DNA of 9,284 nucleotides from CAZKTF01 sp964555565 (GTDB lineage Bacteria > Planctomycetota > JAJSAM01 > JAKLKS01), in NCBI GenBank assembly GCA_964555565.1, contig CAZKTF010000144.1, positions 1-9,284 on the forward strand. The letters are read 5' to 3'. Below the pieces are notes generated by a model that worked only from the letters and a program-made list of their open reading frames with translations, searched no databases and was not told the DNA's origin. Positions 1 through 5,746 of this stretch are shown in pieces. Every line of letters begins with the position of its first letter. Within the stretch, counting starts at the first letter, position 1. A program made the translations under genes and the position numbers.

Positions 1-93
1 TAATGTGGAGCGATTTTTCCAATCCTCCGATGACGGCGGCGGGCGGCCCCCCGGGGAGGAGGGGGCCGCGCTCCTCCCAAGGAGGCCGGGGCC

Positions 94-104
94 GGGGGGG
101 GGGG
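94..104 (+). repeat. Homopolymer tract of 11 G
   Basis: Eleven consecutive G residues lie 8 bases before the preferred GTG start at 113. If translation starts at 5 instead, the tract lies inside the coding region, where gain or loss of one G would shift the frame. Tracts like this are prone to replication slippage and to sequencing error. The length is read directly from the sequence; any biological effect is inference. Confidence 0.6.
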
Positions 105-112
105 AAGGGGGC

Positions 113-631
113 GTGAAGGGGACCGGGATCCTCCAGGCGCTCCTCACGCTCGACGTGGTCGCCGCGGCGGGCCTCCTGGCCGCGGCCTGGGCCGCGTCCC
201 ACCCGGCGCCCCCGCCGGCGGAGCCCCTGGCGCGCCACGTCGCCTGGGCGCTCGCGGCGACCGGCGTGAACCTGGCCGCGCGGTGCACCGCGATCTTCTA
301 CATGCTCGCGAGCGGCCGCGCCGTGAAGGACGTGGCCGCGGAACACGGGCTCGACCCGTCCTTCGTCCTCCGCGCGAAACGGCTCGCGCGCAAGGTGGAG
401 ACGCTCGCCACGCTCGCCATCGTCCCGGTCATGGGGGCCGCCATGGGCGGGGCGCTCGCGCGCCCCGGGGAGGCCGGCGGGCACGCGGCCTGGGCCTGGG
501 CTTCCGTGGCTTTCGCGGCGGCGTGCCTCGCGACGGACGCGCGCGCCGCTCTGGCCAACCACCGGCTGCTGCGCGAGGTGGACGCGGCGGCGCGGGGGGC
601 CGCGGCGGGCCGGGTCGGAGCGCCCCGCTAG
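113..631 (+). CDS. Small multi-pass membrane protein, unknown function
   Basis: I do not recognise a named family. From GTG 113 the protein is 172 residues. Hydrophobic segments lie at about residues 6-28, 43-65, 97-116 and 125-141, giving three or four membrane helices. The segment between the second and third (about 67-96, GRAVKDVAAEHGLDPSFVLR then a basic RAKRLARK stretch) looks like an amphipathic cytoplasmic helix pair, and the tail is charged. An in-frame GTG at 5 would add 36 residues, but its first codons (CGA TTT TTC CAA) lack the G/C third positions seen everywhere else and the added peptide is Gly/Pro-rich low complexity. I therefore prefer 113, which is preceded by a purine-rich GGAAGGGGG. 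A start upstream of the window cannot be excluded. The gene converges on the HEAT-repeat gene and shares a CTAG with it at the stop. Being a real gene is well supported by codon bias; its function is unknown. Confidence 0.65.
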   Translation: MKGTGILQALLTLDVVAAAGLLAAAWAASHPAPPPAEPLARHVAWALAATGVNLAARCTAIFYMLASGRAVKDVAAEHGLDPSFVLRAKRLARKVETLATLAIVPVMGAAMGGALARPGEAGGHAAWAWASVAFAAACLATDARAALANHRLLREVDAAARGAAAGRVGAPR

Positions 632-1911
632 CGGAGCATCGCCCGCGCGAGGTTGCGCACCTTCTCGTCCTCGCTCGCGGCCGCCACGCGCTCGAGCGCC
701 GGGCGGCGCACCGTGGCGGGGGCGAGGCCGAGGGCCCGGACCGCCGTGAGCCGCGCCGAGAGGTCGGGGCCGCGGAGGGCCGTCTCCTCGAGCGCGGGTA
801 CCGCGGACTCGCCCCCCGCGTGGCCGTAGGCCATCCACGCGGAGTCCCGGACCTTCCGGGGGACCGCCGTGTCGCGCGCCACGGCGAGCAGCACGGTCGT
901 GGACTCGGGGCCGGGGTGGCGGCCGAGGGCCTCCACGGCCTCGCGCCGGACGTCCTCCGCGACGGCGCGCGCGCCCGAGGCCAGGGGGACGAGGAGGGCC
1001 CGGGAGCCCTCGTCCTCGCGGCCCCCGAGGGCCTCCACCGCCGCGATCCGGAAGTCCTCCTCGCCCGGGGCCGGAGGCGAAGCCGCGAGGGCCGCGTCGA
1101 GGAGGTGCCGGAGCGCCTCGGTCCCCTCGGGTCCCTCCACGTTCTCCAGCGCCCGGATCGACTCGGCCCGGAGGTCCGCGGAGACGGCCGGGTCGCCGGC
1201 CACGGCGAGCAGGACGGCGACCCGGGCCGGGCCGCCCTCCTGGCCGAGCTCCCGGAGGAGGAACTCCCGCGCGGGACGCTGCGGGTCGTCCACGGCGGAG
1301 AGCGTCCCGCCGCGGAGGAACCCGGAGAGCGCCTCCATGGCCTCGGGGCGCTCGCTGCGGGCGAGCCCGCGCGCCGCGGCGTCGCGGAAGAGGATCCCGT
1401 CCTGGGACTCGTCGGGCGCCTCCATCAGCGCGAGGAGGTAGCGCTCCGCCTCGGGGCCCCCGATCGCGCCGAGCGCCTCGAGCGCCGCGTAGCGGAACCG
1501 CCGGTCGGTTTCCGTCTCGAACCTCCGCTCCAGGATCGCCACCAGCGAGGGGTCCTTCAGGAGCCCGAGCGCGGCGTAGGCGAGCATCTTGATCCCCGGG
1601 TCGGTCTCGGAGTCGAGGAGCCGGAGGAGGTCGTCCCTCGCCCCCGGGTCGGGCGTCTTCTGGAGGGCGCGGAGCGCGGCGCGGCGGTCCTCCGCGCGCG
1701 CGGAGAGCAGCCCGGCGGCGGGGGATCCGGAGGCCGTCCCGTCCGACCTCCCGGACGGGGCCGCCGGGACGGGGAGGGCGCCCGGGGCACGGGGCGGCGT
1801 CGCCGGGGACCCGCCGGAGGGAGCCGGTCCCGTCCCGAGGAGGAGGACCGCCCCGGCGCCGAGCGCGGCACCGGCGGCGAGGAGGAGGAGGGGGCCGACC
1901 ACGGGACGCAC
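628..1911 (-). CDS. Membrane-anchored HEAT-repeat protein
   Basis: A 427-residue protein from GTG 1911. Residues about 5-28 are a hydrophobic Leu/Ala/Gly helix (GPLLLLAAGAALGAGAVLLL), read as an N-terminal membrane anchor or uncleaved signal. A Pro/Ser/Gly-rich linker follows to about residue 66. From about 70 to the end come tandem helical pairs of HEAT or PBS-lyase-like type, with recurring cores such as RRAALRALQ, RFRYAALEALGAIGG, DFRIAAVEALGG, VRREAVEALGRHPG and LSARLTAVRALG. These repeats form a curved solenoid that usually binds other proteins, so a scaffolding or envelope role is inferred and no enzymatic motif is seen. The open frame continues upstream to about 3735, but that part is antisense to the beta-helix gene and is not coding. 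The start is uncertain: no ATG lies near, there is no good ribosome-binding site at normal distance, and a TACAAT element ends 7 bases before the GTG, which would suit a leaderless message. The gene diverges from the beta-helix cluster. Confidence 0.8.
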   Translation of the reverse strand: MRPVVGPLLLLAAGAALGAGAVLLLGTGPAPSGGSPATPPRAPGALPVPAAPSGRSDGTASGSPAAGLLSARAEDRRAALRALQKTPDPGARDDLLRLLDSETDPGIKMLAYAALGLLKDPSLVAILERRFETETDRRFRYAALEALGAIGGPEAERYLLALMEAPDESQDGILFRDAAARGLARSERPEAMEALSGFLRGGTLSAVDDPQRPAREFLLRELGQEGGPARVAVLLAVAGDPAVSADLRAESIRALENVEGPEGTEALRHLLDAALAASPPAPGEEDFRIAAVEALGGREDEGSRALLVPLASGARAVAEDVRREAVEALGRHPGPESTTVLLAVARDTAVPRKVRDSAWMAYGHAGGESAVPALEETALRGPDLSARLTAVRALGLAPATVRRPALERVAAASEDEKVRNLARAMLR

Positions 1912-1918
1912 GGGCCGG

Positions 1919-1924
1919 ATTGTA
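1919..1924 (-). promoter_or_regulatory. Candidate -10 element for the HEAT gene
   Basis: TACAAT on the minus strand matches five of six bases of the sigma-70 -10 consensus. It is one of few AT-rich spots in the divergent region. It ends 7 bases upstream of the GTG at 1911, so transcription would begin at about the start codon. No convincing -35 is seen 16-18 bases upstream. This is a motif match only. Confidence 0.3.
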
Positions 1925-1974
1925 GCGGGGGAACCTCCCGACGGAGCGGGCTGGCCCGTCCCTCCGCGGCGTGG

Positions 1975-1980
1975 TACCGT
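1975..1980 (+). promoter_or_regulatory. Candidate -10 element for beta-helix gene 1
   Basis: TACCGT fits the relaxed TANNNT -10 pattern, 39 bases before the ATG at 2020. A potential hairpin follows between it and the ribosome-binding site: CCGGGG at 1986-1991 pairing with CCCCGG at 2000-2005. The position resembles that of TAGGAT before the other two paralogues, but the hexamer differs and no -35 is evident. Weak on its own. Confidence 0.2.
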
Positions 1981-2006
1981 CCGGGCCGGGGGACGATGGC
2001 CCCGGA

Positions 2007-2013
2007 AAGGGAG
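2007..2013 (+). promoter_or_regulatory. Ribosome-binding site deciding the start at 2020
   Basis: AAGGGAG sits 6 bases before ATG 2020. An in-frame ATG at 1996 lies upstream of this site and would add eight mostly charged residues ahead of the signal peptide. The position of the site favours 2020, which also gives a clean signal sequence like those of the paralogues. Confidence 0.6.
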
Positions 2014-2019
2014 TGGGAC

Positions 2020-3744
2020 ATGGGGGCCTTCCGTTCGCTCGTCGCGGCCGCAGGCGTCGTCGTCATCGCCCTGGCCGCCCGGGCCGACACCTTCGTGGTG
2101 GCCCCGGGGGACAGCATCCAGGCCGCGATCGACGGGGCCGCGGCGGGGGACACGATCGTGATCAAGCCGGGGATCTACAACGAGTCGTTCACGATCGCCA
2201 AGACGCTGACGATCAAGGGCTCGCCCGGGAAGACGATCCTGGACGGGGCGGGGCTGGGCTCGTTCATCGGCGACATCGCGTCCGGCGTGGAGGGCTGCGT
2301 GTTCACCGGCCTCACCTTCCGCTGGCCGGACGCGGGGAACTGCAGCCTCTACGGCCCCGCGGGGCACAACGGGACGGTGGTGACGAAGTGCACCTTCCTC
2401 GGCAACCCGGAGGAGGGCGTGAACTTCGGGGGGGGAGACGACCTCCGCGTCCTGAAGTGCACCTTCCGCGGGAACGACGGGGGCGTGTACATCGACGCGG
2501 GGACCGGGCACGAGCTGTCGGGCAACCGGCACAGCGCGGAGAACGACTACGGCGAGGAGTCCTTCGGCCCGTTCACGGCGATGAAGAGCTTCTTCGATCG
2601 GACCACGACCGACTCCGCGTACTACGCGGGGGCGACCGCGACCCTGACCGGGGCCCGCGTGACGCGGTGCTACGCGGGGGTCGATACCGGCAACGGGCCC
2701 ACGGGGGTCCTCGTGGACCGCTTCACCGGGACCGCGATCACCAACGAATTCGTGTACCTCGACGGGACCGACTGCACGATTCGGGACTGCCGCGCCCGGA
2801 ACGTGGCCGACGACGCCTTCCGACTCAGCGGCAGCGGCGGGACGATCCAGGACAGCACGGCGTGGTTCCCGTACTCCGGCGTCAACCTCGACGGCGGCGG
2901 CCACACCGTGACGGGGAACTCGCTCTCGATGTGCTACGAGGGCATCTACGCGAGCAACAGCCCGTCCGGGGTGGGCGGGACCGTCATCGAGAACAACTCC
3001 GTCCGCGAGTGCTGGGACTACGGGGTCTACGGCAACTCCTTCGGGGGGACCGTCCGGGGCAACCGTATCTGGAACATCGGGGCCTATGGGGACCAGGAAT
3101 CCGGGGGCGTCCGCATCTACAGGGGGGACGGGGCCCTCGTGGAGGCGAACAGCATCGGGGACGTGGACGGCGGCAGCGGCGTGTCGGTCGAGTACTCCGA
3201 CAACGTCATCGTCCGGGACAACGAGATCGAGGACGTGGGGTTCTGCGGGGTGTTCGTCCGCGGGCAGTACACCTACTACAACTACTACCTCTCCACCTCG
3301 GGGCTTGAGGTGCGGGGGAACACGATCCGCGGGACCAGCGACCCGTTCAGCGGGGCGATCGAGCTCCGGGGGGTGAGCGCCGGCACGGTGGACGGCAACA
3401 CGATCGCCGACGCCGGGGGGACGGGGATCCGCCTCAACGGGATCACGGCCACGACGATCTCGAACAACGTGATCGACGGGACGACCTTCGACGGCATCCA
3501 CCTCTTCAACGACCAGACCTCCGGGGACAACGTGATCTCGGGGAACACCGTGGGCGGGGCGGGGACGGAGGGGATCCAGAACGACGCCTCGCCGGGAGCG
3601 GGGACGACCATCACCAACAACTCCGTGACCGGGAGCGGGCTTGCCCCCTTCGCCAACGCGGGGACCGTCAACACCGGTGCCTCGACCGGGAACAGCCCCC
3701 AGCCCGCGGACTGGAACGCGATCCCGCCGCGGCACTACGAGTAG
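2020..3744 (+). CDS. Secreted right-handed parallel beta-helix protein, paralogue 1
   Basis: A 574-residue exported protein. Residues 1-22 are a signal peptide (MGAFRS, hydrophobic core VVVIALA, cleavage after ARA before DTF). Mature residues 23-80 carry the cap typical of NosD/pectate-lyase-like beta-helix proteins: VAPGDSIQAAIDGAAAGDTI, then IKPGIYNESF and GSPGKTILDGAGL. The rest is a ladder of about 22-residue coils with recurrent GN-x-(I/V) and G(I/V)-x-(L/V) positions, such as VRGNRIWNIG, VRDNEIEDVG, VRGNTIRGTS, VDGNTIADAG and ISGNTVGGAG. The end is NSPQPADWNAIPPRHYE. Proteins with this fold are often polysaccharide lyases, hydrolases or surface binding proteins; I see no recognisable catalytic signature, so activity is unassigned. 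It is the most diverged of three adjacent paralogues: the region matching the FFCGTGTE block of the others is replaced (about residues 282-292), and a Tyr-rich loop (QYTYYNYYLSTSG, about 415-427) is present. It has its own candidate promoter and 3' hairpin. Confidence 0.88.
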   Translation: MGAFRSLVAAAGVVVIALAARADTFVVAPGDSIQAAIDGAAAGDTIVIKPGIYNESFTIAKTLTIKGSPGKTILDGAGLGSFIGDIASGVEGCVFTGLTFRWPDAGNCSLYGPAGHNGTVVTKCTFLGNPEEGVNFGGGDDLRVLKCTFRGNDGGVYIDAGTGHELSGNRHSAENDYGEESFGPFTAMKSFFDRTTTDSAYYAGATATLTGARVTRCYAGVDTGNGPTGVLVDRFTGTAITNEFVYLDGTDCTIRDCRARNVADDAFRLSGSGGTIQDSTAWFPYSGVNLDGGGHTVTGNSLSMCYEGIYASNSPSGVGGTVIENNSVRECWDYGVYGNSFGGTVRGNRIWNIGAYGDQESGGVRIYRGDGALVEANSIGDVDGGSGVSVEYSDNVIVRDNEIEDVGFCGVFVRGQYTYYNYYLSTSGLEVRGNTIRGTSDPFSGAIELRGVSAGTVDGNTIADAGGTGIRLNGITATTISNNVIDGTTFDGIHLFNDQTSGDNVISGNTVGGAGTEGIQNDASPGAGTTITNNSVTGSGLAPFANAGTVNTGASTGNSPQPADWNAIPPRHYE

Positions 3745-3756
3745 GACCGCGGCGGA

Positions 3757-3775
3757 CCGGGGGACGGACCCCCGG
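3757..3775 (+). terminator. Hairpin after beta-helix gene 1, possible terminator
   Basis: CCGGGGG (3757-3763) pairs perfectly with CCCCCGG (3769-3775) around a 5-base loop, 12 bases after the stop. No U-tract follows, so it is not a classical intrinsic terminator. It could still terminate or protect the 3' end. Its sequence differs from the hairpins after the other two paralogues. Confidence 0.45.
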
Positions 3776-3816
3776 GGGGATGGGACCGCCGGCTGGTGGG
3801 GGGCCCCGGCCGCCGA

Positions 3817-3832
3817 GTAGGATCCGCTCCCC
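3817..3832 (+). promoter_or_regulatory. Candidate promoter block of beta-helix gene 2
   Basis: The 16 bases GTAGGATCCGCTCCCC recur exactly at 5677-5692 upstream of paralogue 3. TAGGAT (3818-3823) fits a TANNNT -10 element 57 bases before the ATG. The downstream CCGCTCCCC would lie near the transcription start and might instead bind a regulator. No shared -35 is evident. Conservation outside the genes is the main argument. Confidence 0.45.
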
Positions 3833-3838
3833 GTCCCG

Positions 3839-3854
3839 CCGGGGAAGTCCCCGG
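3839..3854 (+). promoter_or_regulatory. Leader hairpin before beta-helix gene 2
   Basis: CCGGGGA (3839-3845) and TCCCCGG (3848-3854) form a perfect inverted repeat between the candidate -10 and the ribosome-binding site. The ribosome-binding site AAGGGGAGG begins at 3864. Similar GC hairpins occupy the same place in the other two leaders. Possible roles are mRNA stability or a dyad for a regulator. In DNA this GC-rich, chance hairpins are common. Confidence 0.3.
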
Positions 3855-3880
3855 GGGGAAGTCAAGGGGAGGGGGCCGAC

Positions 3881-5584
3881 ATGAGGTTCTGGACGGTCGC
3901 GGCGGCGTCGCTGTGCGGTATCGGGTCGCTGGCGGCCTCGGCCGCCGCGGCCAACGTCACGGTGGCGCCCGGGGACAACATCCAGGTGGCGATCAACAAC
4001 GCGGCGCCGGGCGACACGATCGTGATCAAGCCCGGCGTCTACAACCAGGCGTTCACGGTGAACGTGCAGCTCAACTTCAAGGGGTCGCCGGGGAAGACGA
4101 TCCTGGACGGCGCGGGGCTCCAGGGTCCCATCTGCCAGTTGAACGCGAGCGGGTGCGCCTTCACGGGGCTCCTGTTCCGGTTCTCGGACCCGGCCTCCGC
4201 CGCGGTGGTCGTGAACGGTGCGCAGGGGGCCTCGTTCTCGAAGTGCACGTTCCACGGGACGGGCGGCTACGCGCTGTACGTCATCGGCAACGACCTGCGG
4301 GTGACGCGCTGCGTCTTCGTCGCGTGCTCCGAGGGCGTGTACCTCGAGACCGGCTCCGGGGCGGTGTTCACGGGGAACCGCTACGCCGCGAACTCCGACT
4401 ACGGCGCCGAGGTGTACGGTCCATCCACCTTCCTGAAGGAGACCTGCGAGAACGGCCTGGAGGCGGGGTGGTACTTCGGCGCCACGTGCACGCTCTCGGG
4501 TGCGAAGGTCCGCCGCTCCTACGGGGCCGCGGAGAGCGGGGGTTCCCCGGGCAACGTCCTCGTCGAGGGGGTCGTCGCCGACCTCCTGGCGCAGGACGCC
4601 ATCGACCTCGACGGGCCCTCCAGCACGATCCGAGGGTGCAAGGTCCGCAACGCGGGGTCCACGGCCTTCTACATCAGCGGGAGCGACGCCCTGATCCAGG
4701 ACAACTCCTCGTTCTTCTGCGGCACGGGCACGGAGGCCTACGGCACGAACACACGGACCCTCGGCAACTCGGTGGTGATGTGCGACGACGGCATCTACCT
4801 CGGCGTCAGCAGCTCCGGCGGCCTCGCCGAGGGCAACACGCTGCGGGACATCTTCGGCAGCGGCATCGATATGAACGACCACCCCGACGGGACGATCCGG
4901 GGGAACACGCTCACCCGGATCGGCGGGTTCGGGGACTACTTCGAGGCCGGGATCCGCGTCCTCGCCTCGGCGAACGCCACGGTGGAGGCGAACCGCATCG
5001 GCGACGTGGACGGCGGCCAGGGGATCCTGATCCTGGGCTCCAACGGCGCGGACGTCCTGGACAACGAGATCGACGGGGTCGCCTTCAACGGGATCCTGCT
5101 CTACGGGGACCCCTACATCCTCGCCACCTACCCCACCCGCTTCGCGACGGTCCGCGGGAACTCCGTCTCGGACTGCAACGACCCCTTCGGGGGCGGGATC
5201 CTGCTCTTCGGGGTCACGGACTCCACGATCGACGCGAACACGGTCTCGGGGGTGGACGGCGTCGGGATCGGGACCTTTTTCGGCGACGACTGCACCCTCT
5301 CGGGCAACGAGGTCACCGGGACGGGGAAGGACGGCATCCTCGTCGGCTCCTCCTACACCGCCGGCAACATCGTCGTGGAGGGGAACACGGTCCGGGGCGC
5401 CCACGCCGAGGGGATCCAGAACGACGCCGGGGGGGTCACGCCGACGACCATCCGCAACAACAGCGTGACCGGGAGCGGGCTCAGGCCCTTCGCCAACTCG
5501 GGGACGGTGAACGTCGGCGCCTCCACGGGGAACAGCCCCCAGCCCGCGGACTGGAACGCGATCCCGCCGCAGCACTACCTGTAG
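3881..5584 (+). CDS. Secreted right-handed parallel beta-helix protein, paralogue 2
   Basis: A 567-residue exported protein starting MRFW, with the ribosome-binding core GGGGAGG ending 8 bases before the ATG. The signal peptide ends at about A24 (ASAAAA before NVTVAPGD). C12 is not a lipobox cysteine because Leu precedes it. The cap (VAPGDNIQVAINNAAPGDTI, IKPGVYNQAF, GSPGKTILDGAGL) and the beta-helix coils follow paralogue 1 throughout. Distinct blocks shared with paralogue 3 include FYISG, FFCGTGTE, NSVVMCD and IGGFG. Twelve cysteines are scattered over coil positions (CTFHG, CVFVAC, FFCG, MCDDG), which suggests stacking or disulfides along the helix, by inference. The last 68 residues match paralogue 3 at 55 positions by hand alignment and end NSPQPADWNAIPPQHYL. 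The variable loop here is about residues 409-422 (DPYILATYPTRFAT). No catalytic motif is recognised; carbohydrate binding or processing is the usual expectation for this fold but is not shown. Confidence 0.88.
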   Translation: MRFWTVAAASLCGIGSLAASAAAANVTVAPGDNIQVAINNAAPGDTIVIKPGVYNQAFTVNVQLNFKGSPGKTILDGAGLQGPICQLNASGCAFTGLLFRFSDPASAAVVVNGAQGASFSKCTFHGTGGYALYVIGNDLRVTRCVFVACSEGVYLETGSGAVFTGNRYAANSDYGAEVYGPSTFLKETCENGLEAGWYFGATCTLSGAKVRRSYGAAESGGSPGNVLVEGVVADLLAQDAIDLDGPSSTIRGCKVRNAGSTAFYISGSDALIQDNSSFFCGTGTEAYGTNTRTLGNSVVMCDDGIYLGVSSSGGLAEGNTLRDIFGSGIDMNDHPDGTIRGNTLTRIGGFGDYFEAGIRVLASANATVEANRIGDVDGGQGILILGSNGADVLDNEIDGVAFNGILLYGDPYILATYPTRFATVRGNSVSDCNDPFGGGILLFGVTDSTIDANTVSGVDGVGIGTFFGDDCTLSGNEVTGTGKDGILVGSSYTAGNIVVEGNTVRGAHAEGIQNDAGGVTPTTIRNNSVTGSGLRPFANSGTVNVGASTGNSPQPADWNAIPPQHYL

Positions 5585-5618
5585 CCCGACGTAGCGCCGG
5601 GACGGGGACGCGCGCCGG

Positions 5619-5633
5619 GGCCCCCGCGGGGCC
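5619..5633 (+). terminator. Hairpin after beta-helix gene 2, possible terminator
   Basis: GGCCCC (5619-5624) pairs with GGGGCC (5628-5633) around CGC, 34 bases after the stop. The surrounding 5606-5628 is nearly identical to the left arm of the hairpin after paralogue 3. This copy has a degenerated right arm and so a shorter stem. There is no U-tract. Confidence 0.4.
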
Positions 5634-5676
5634 GGGGCCGATGTGACCTGGGGTGGCCCGGGGCACGGTCCCGCGG

Positions 5677-5692
5677 GTAGGATCCGCTCCCC
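5677..5692 (+). promoter_or_regulatory. Candidate promoter block of beta-helix gene 3
   Basis: An exact second copy of the 16-nt block at 3817-3832, with TAGGAT at 5678-5683, 63 bases before the ATG. Flanking bases on both sides differ between the two copies, so the block itself appears constrained or recently copied. Activity as a promoter is inferred. Confidence 0.45.
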
Positions 5693-5697
5693 CTCCG

Positions 5698-5713
5698 CCC
5701 GGGCTGTCCCGGG
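5698..5713 (+). promoter_or_regulatory. Leader hairpin before beta-helix gene 3
   Basis: CCCGGG (5698-5703), loop CTGT, CCCGGG (5708-5713). It stands in the same position as the leader hairpin of paralogue 2, between the candidate -10 and the ribosome-binding site AGGGGAGGGAG (5731-5741). The sequence differs but the placement is kept. It may be a chance GC structure. Confidence 0.25.
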
Positions 5714-5746
5714 GGCACGGGGGGGAGTCCAGGGGAGGGAGCCGGC

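Larger units (their letters stand above)
3817..5633 (+). repeat. Tandem duplication unit A (matches 5677-7521)
   Basis: This stretch holds a 16-nt block, leader hairpin, ribosome-binding site, beta-helix gene and 3' hairpin. The same order recurs at 5677-7521. At both edges nucleotide identity extends outside the genes: the 16-nt block at 3817-3832 is identical to 5677-5692, and 5606-5628 matches 7487-7509 with one mismatch in 23. From block to block the spacing is 1860 bases. The unit appears to have been copied whole, with its regulatory ends, and then diverged. Confidence 0.7.

Noticed and set aside
14..18. T5 run as the tail of an upstream terminator
   Set aside because: No stem can be seen because the window begins 13 bases before it.
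1912..3735. A long N-terminal extension of the HEAT-repeat protein, antisense to beta-helix gene 1
   Set aside because: The extension is Arg/Pro/Val-rich shadow sequence. A hydrophobic anchor followed by a linker begins just after GTG 1911, which makes a natural N-terminus.
3908..3920. A lipoprotein signal at Cys12 of beta-helix protein 2
   Set aside because: The residue before Cys is Leu, which does not fit the lipobox, and neither paralogue has the Cys. Cleavage after AAAA is better supported.
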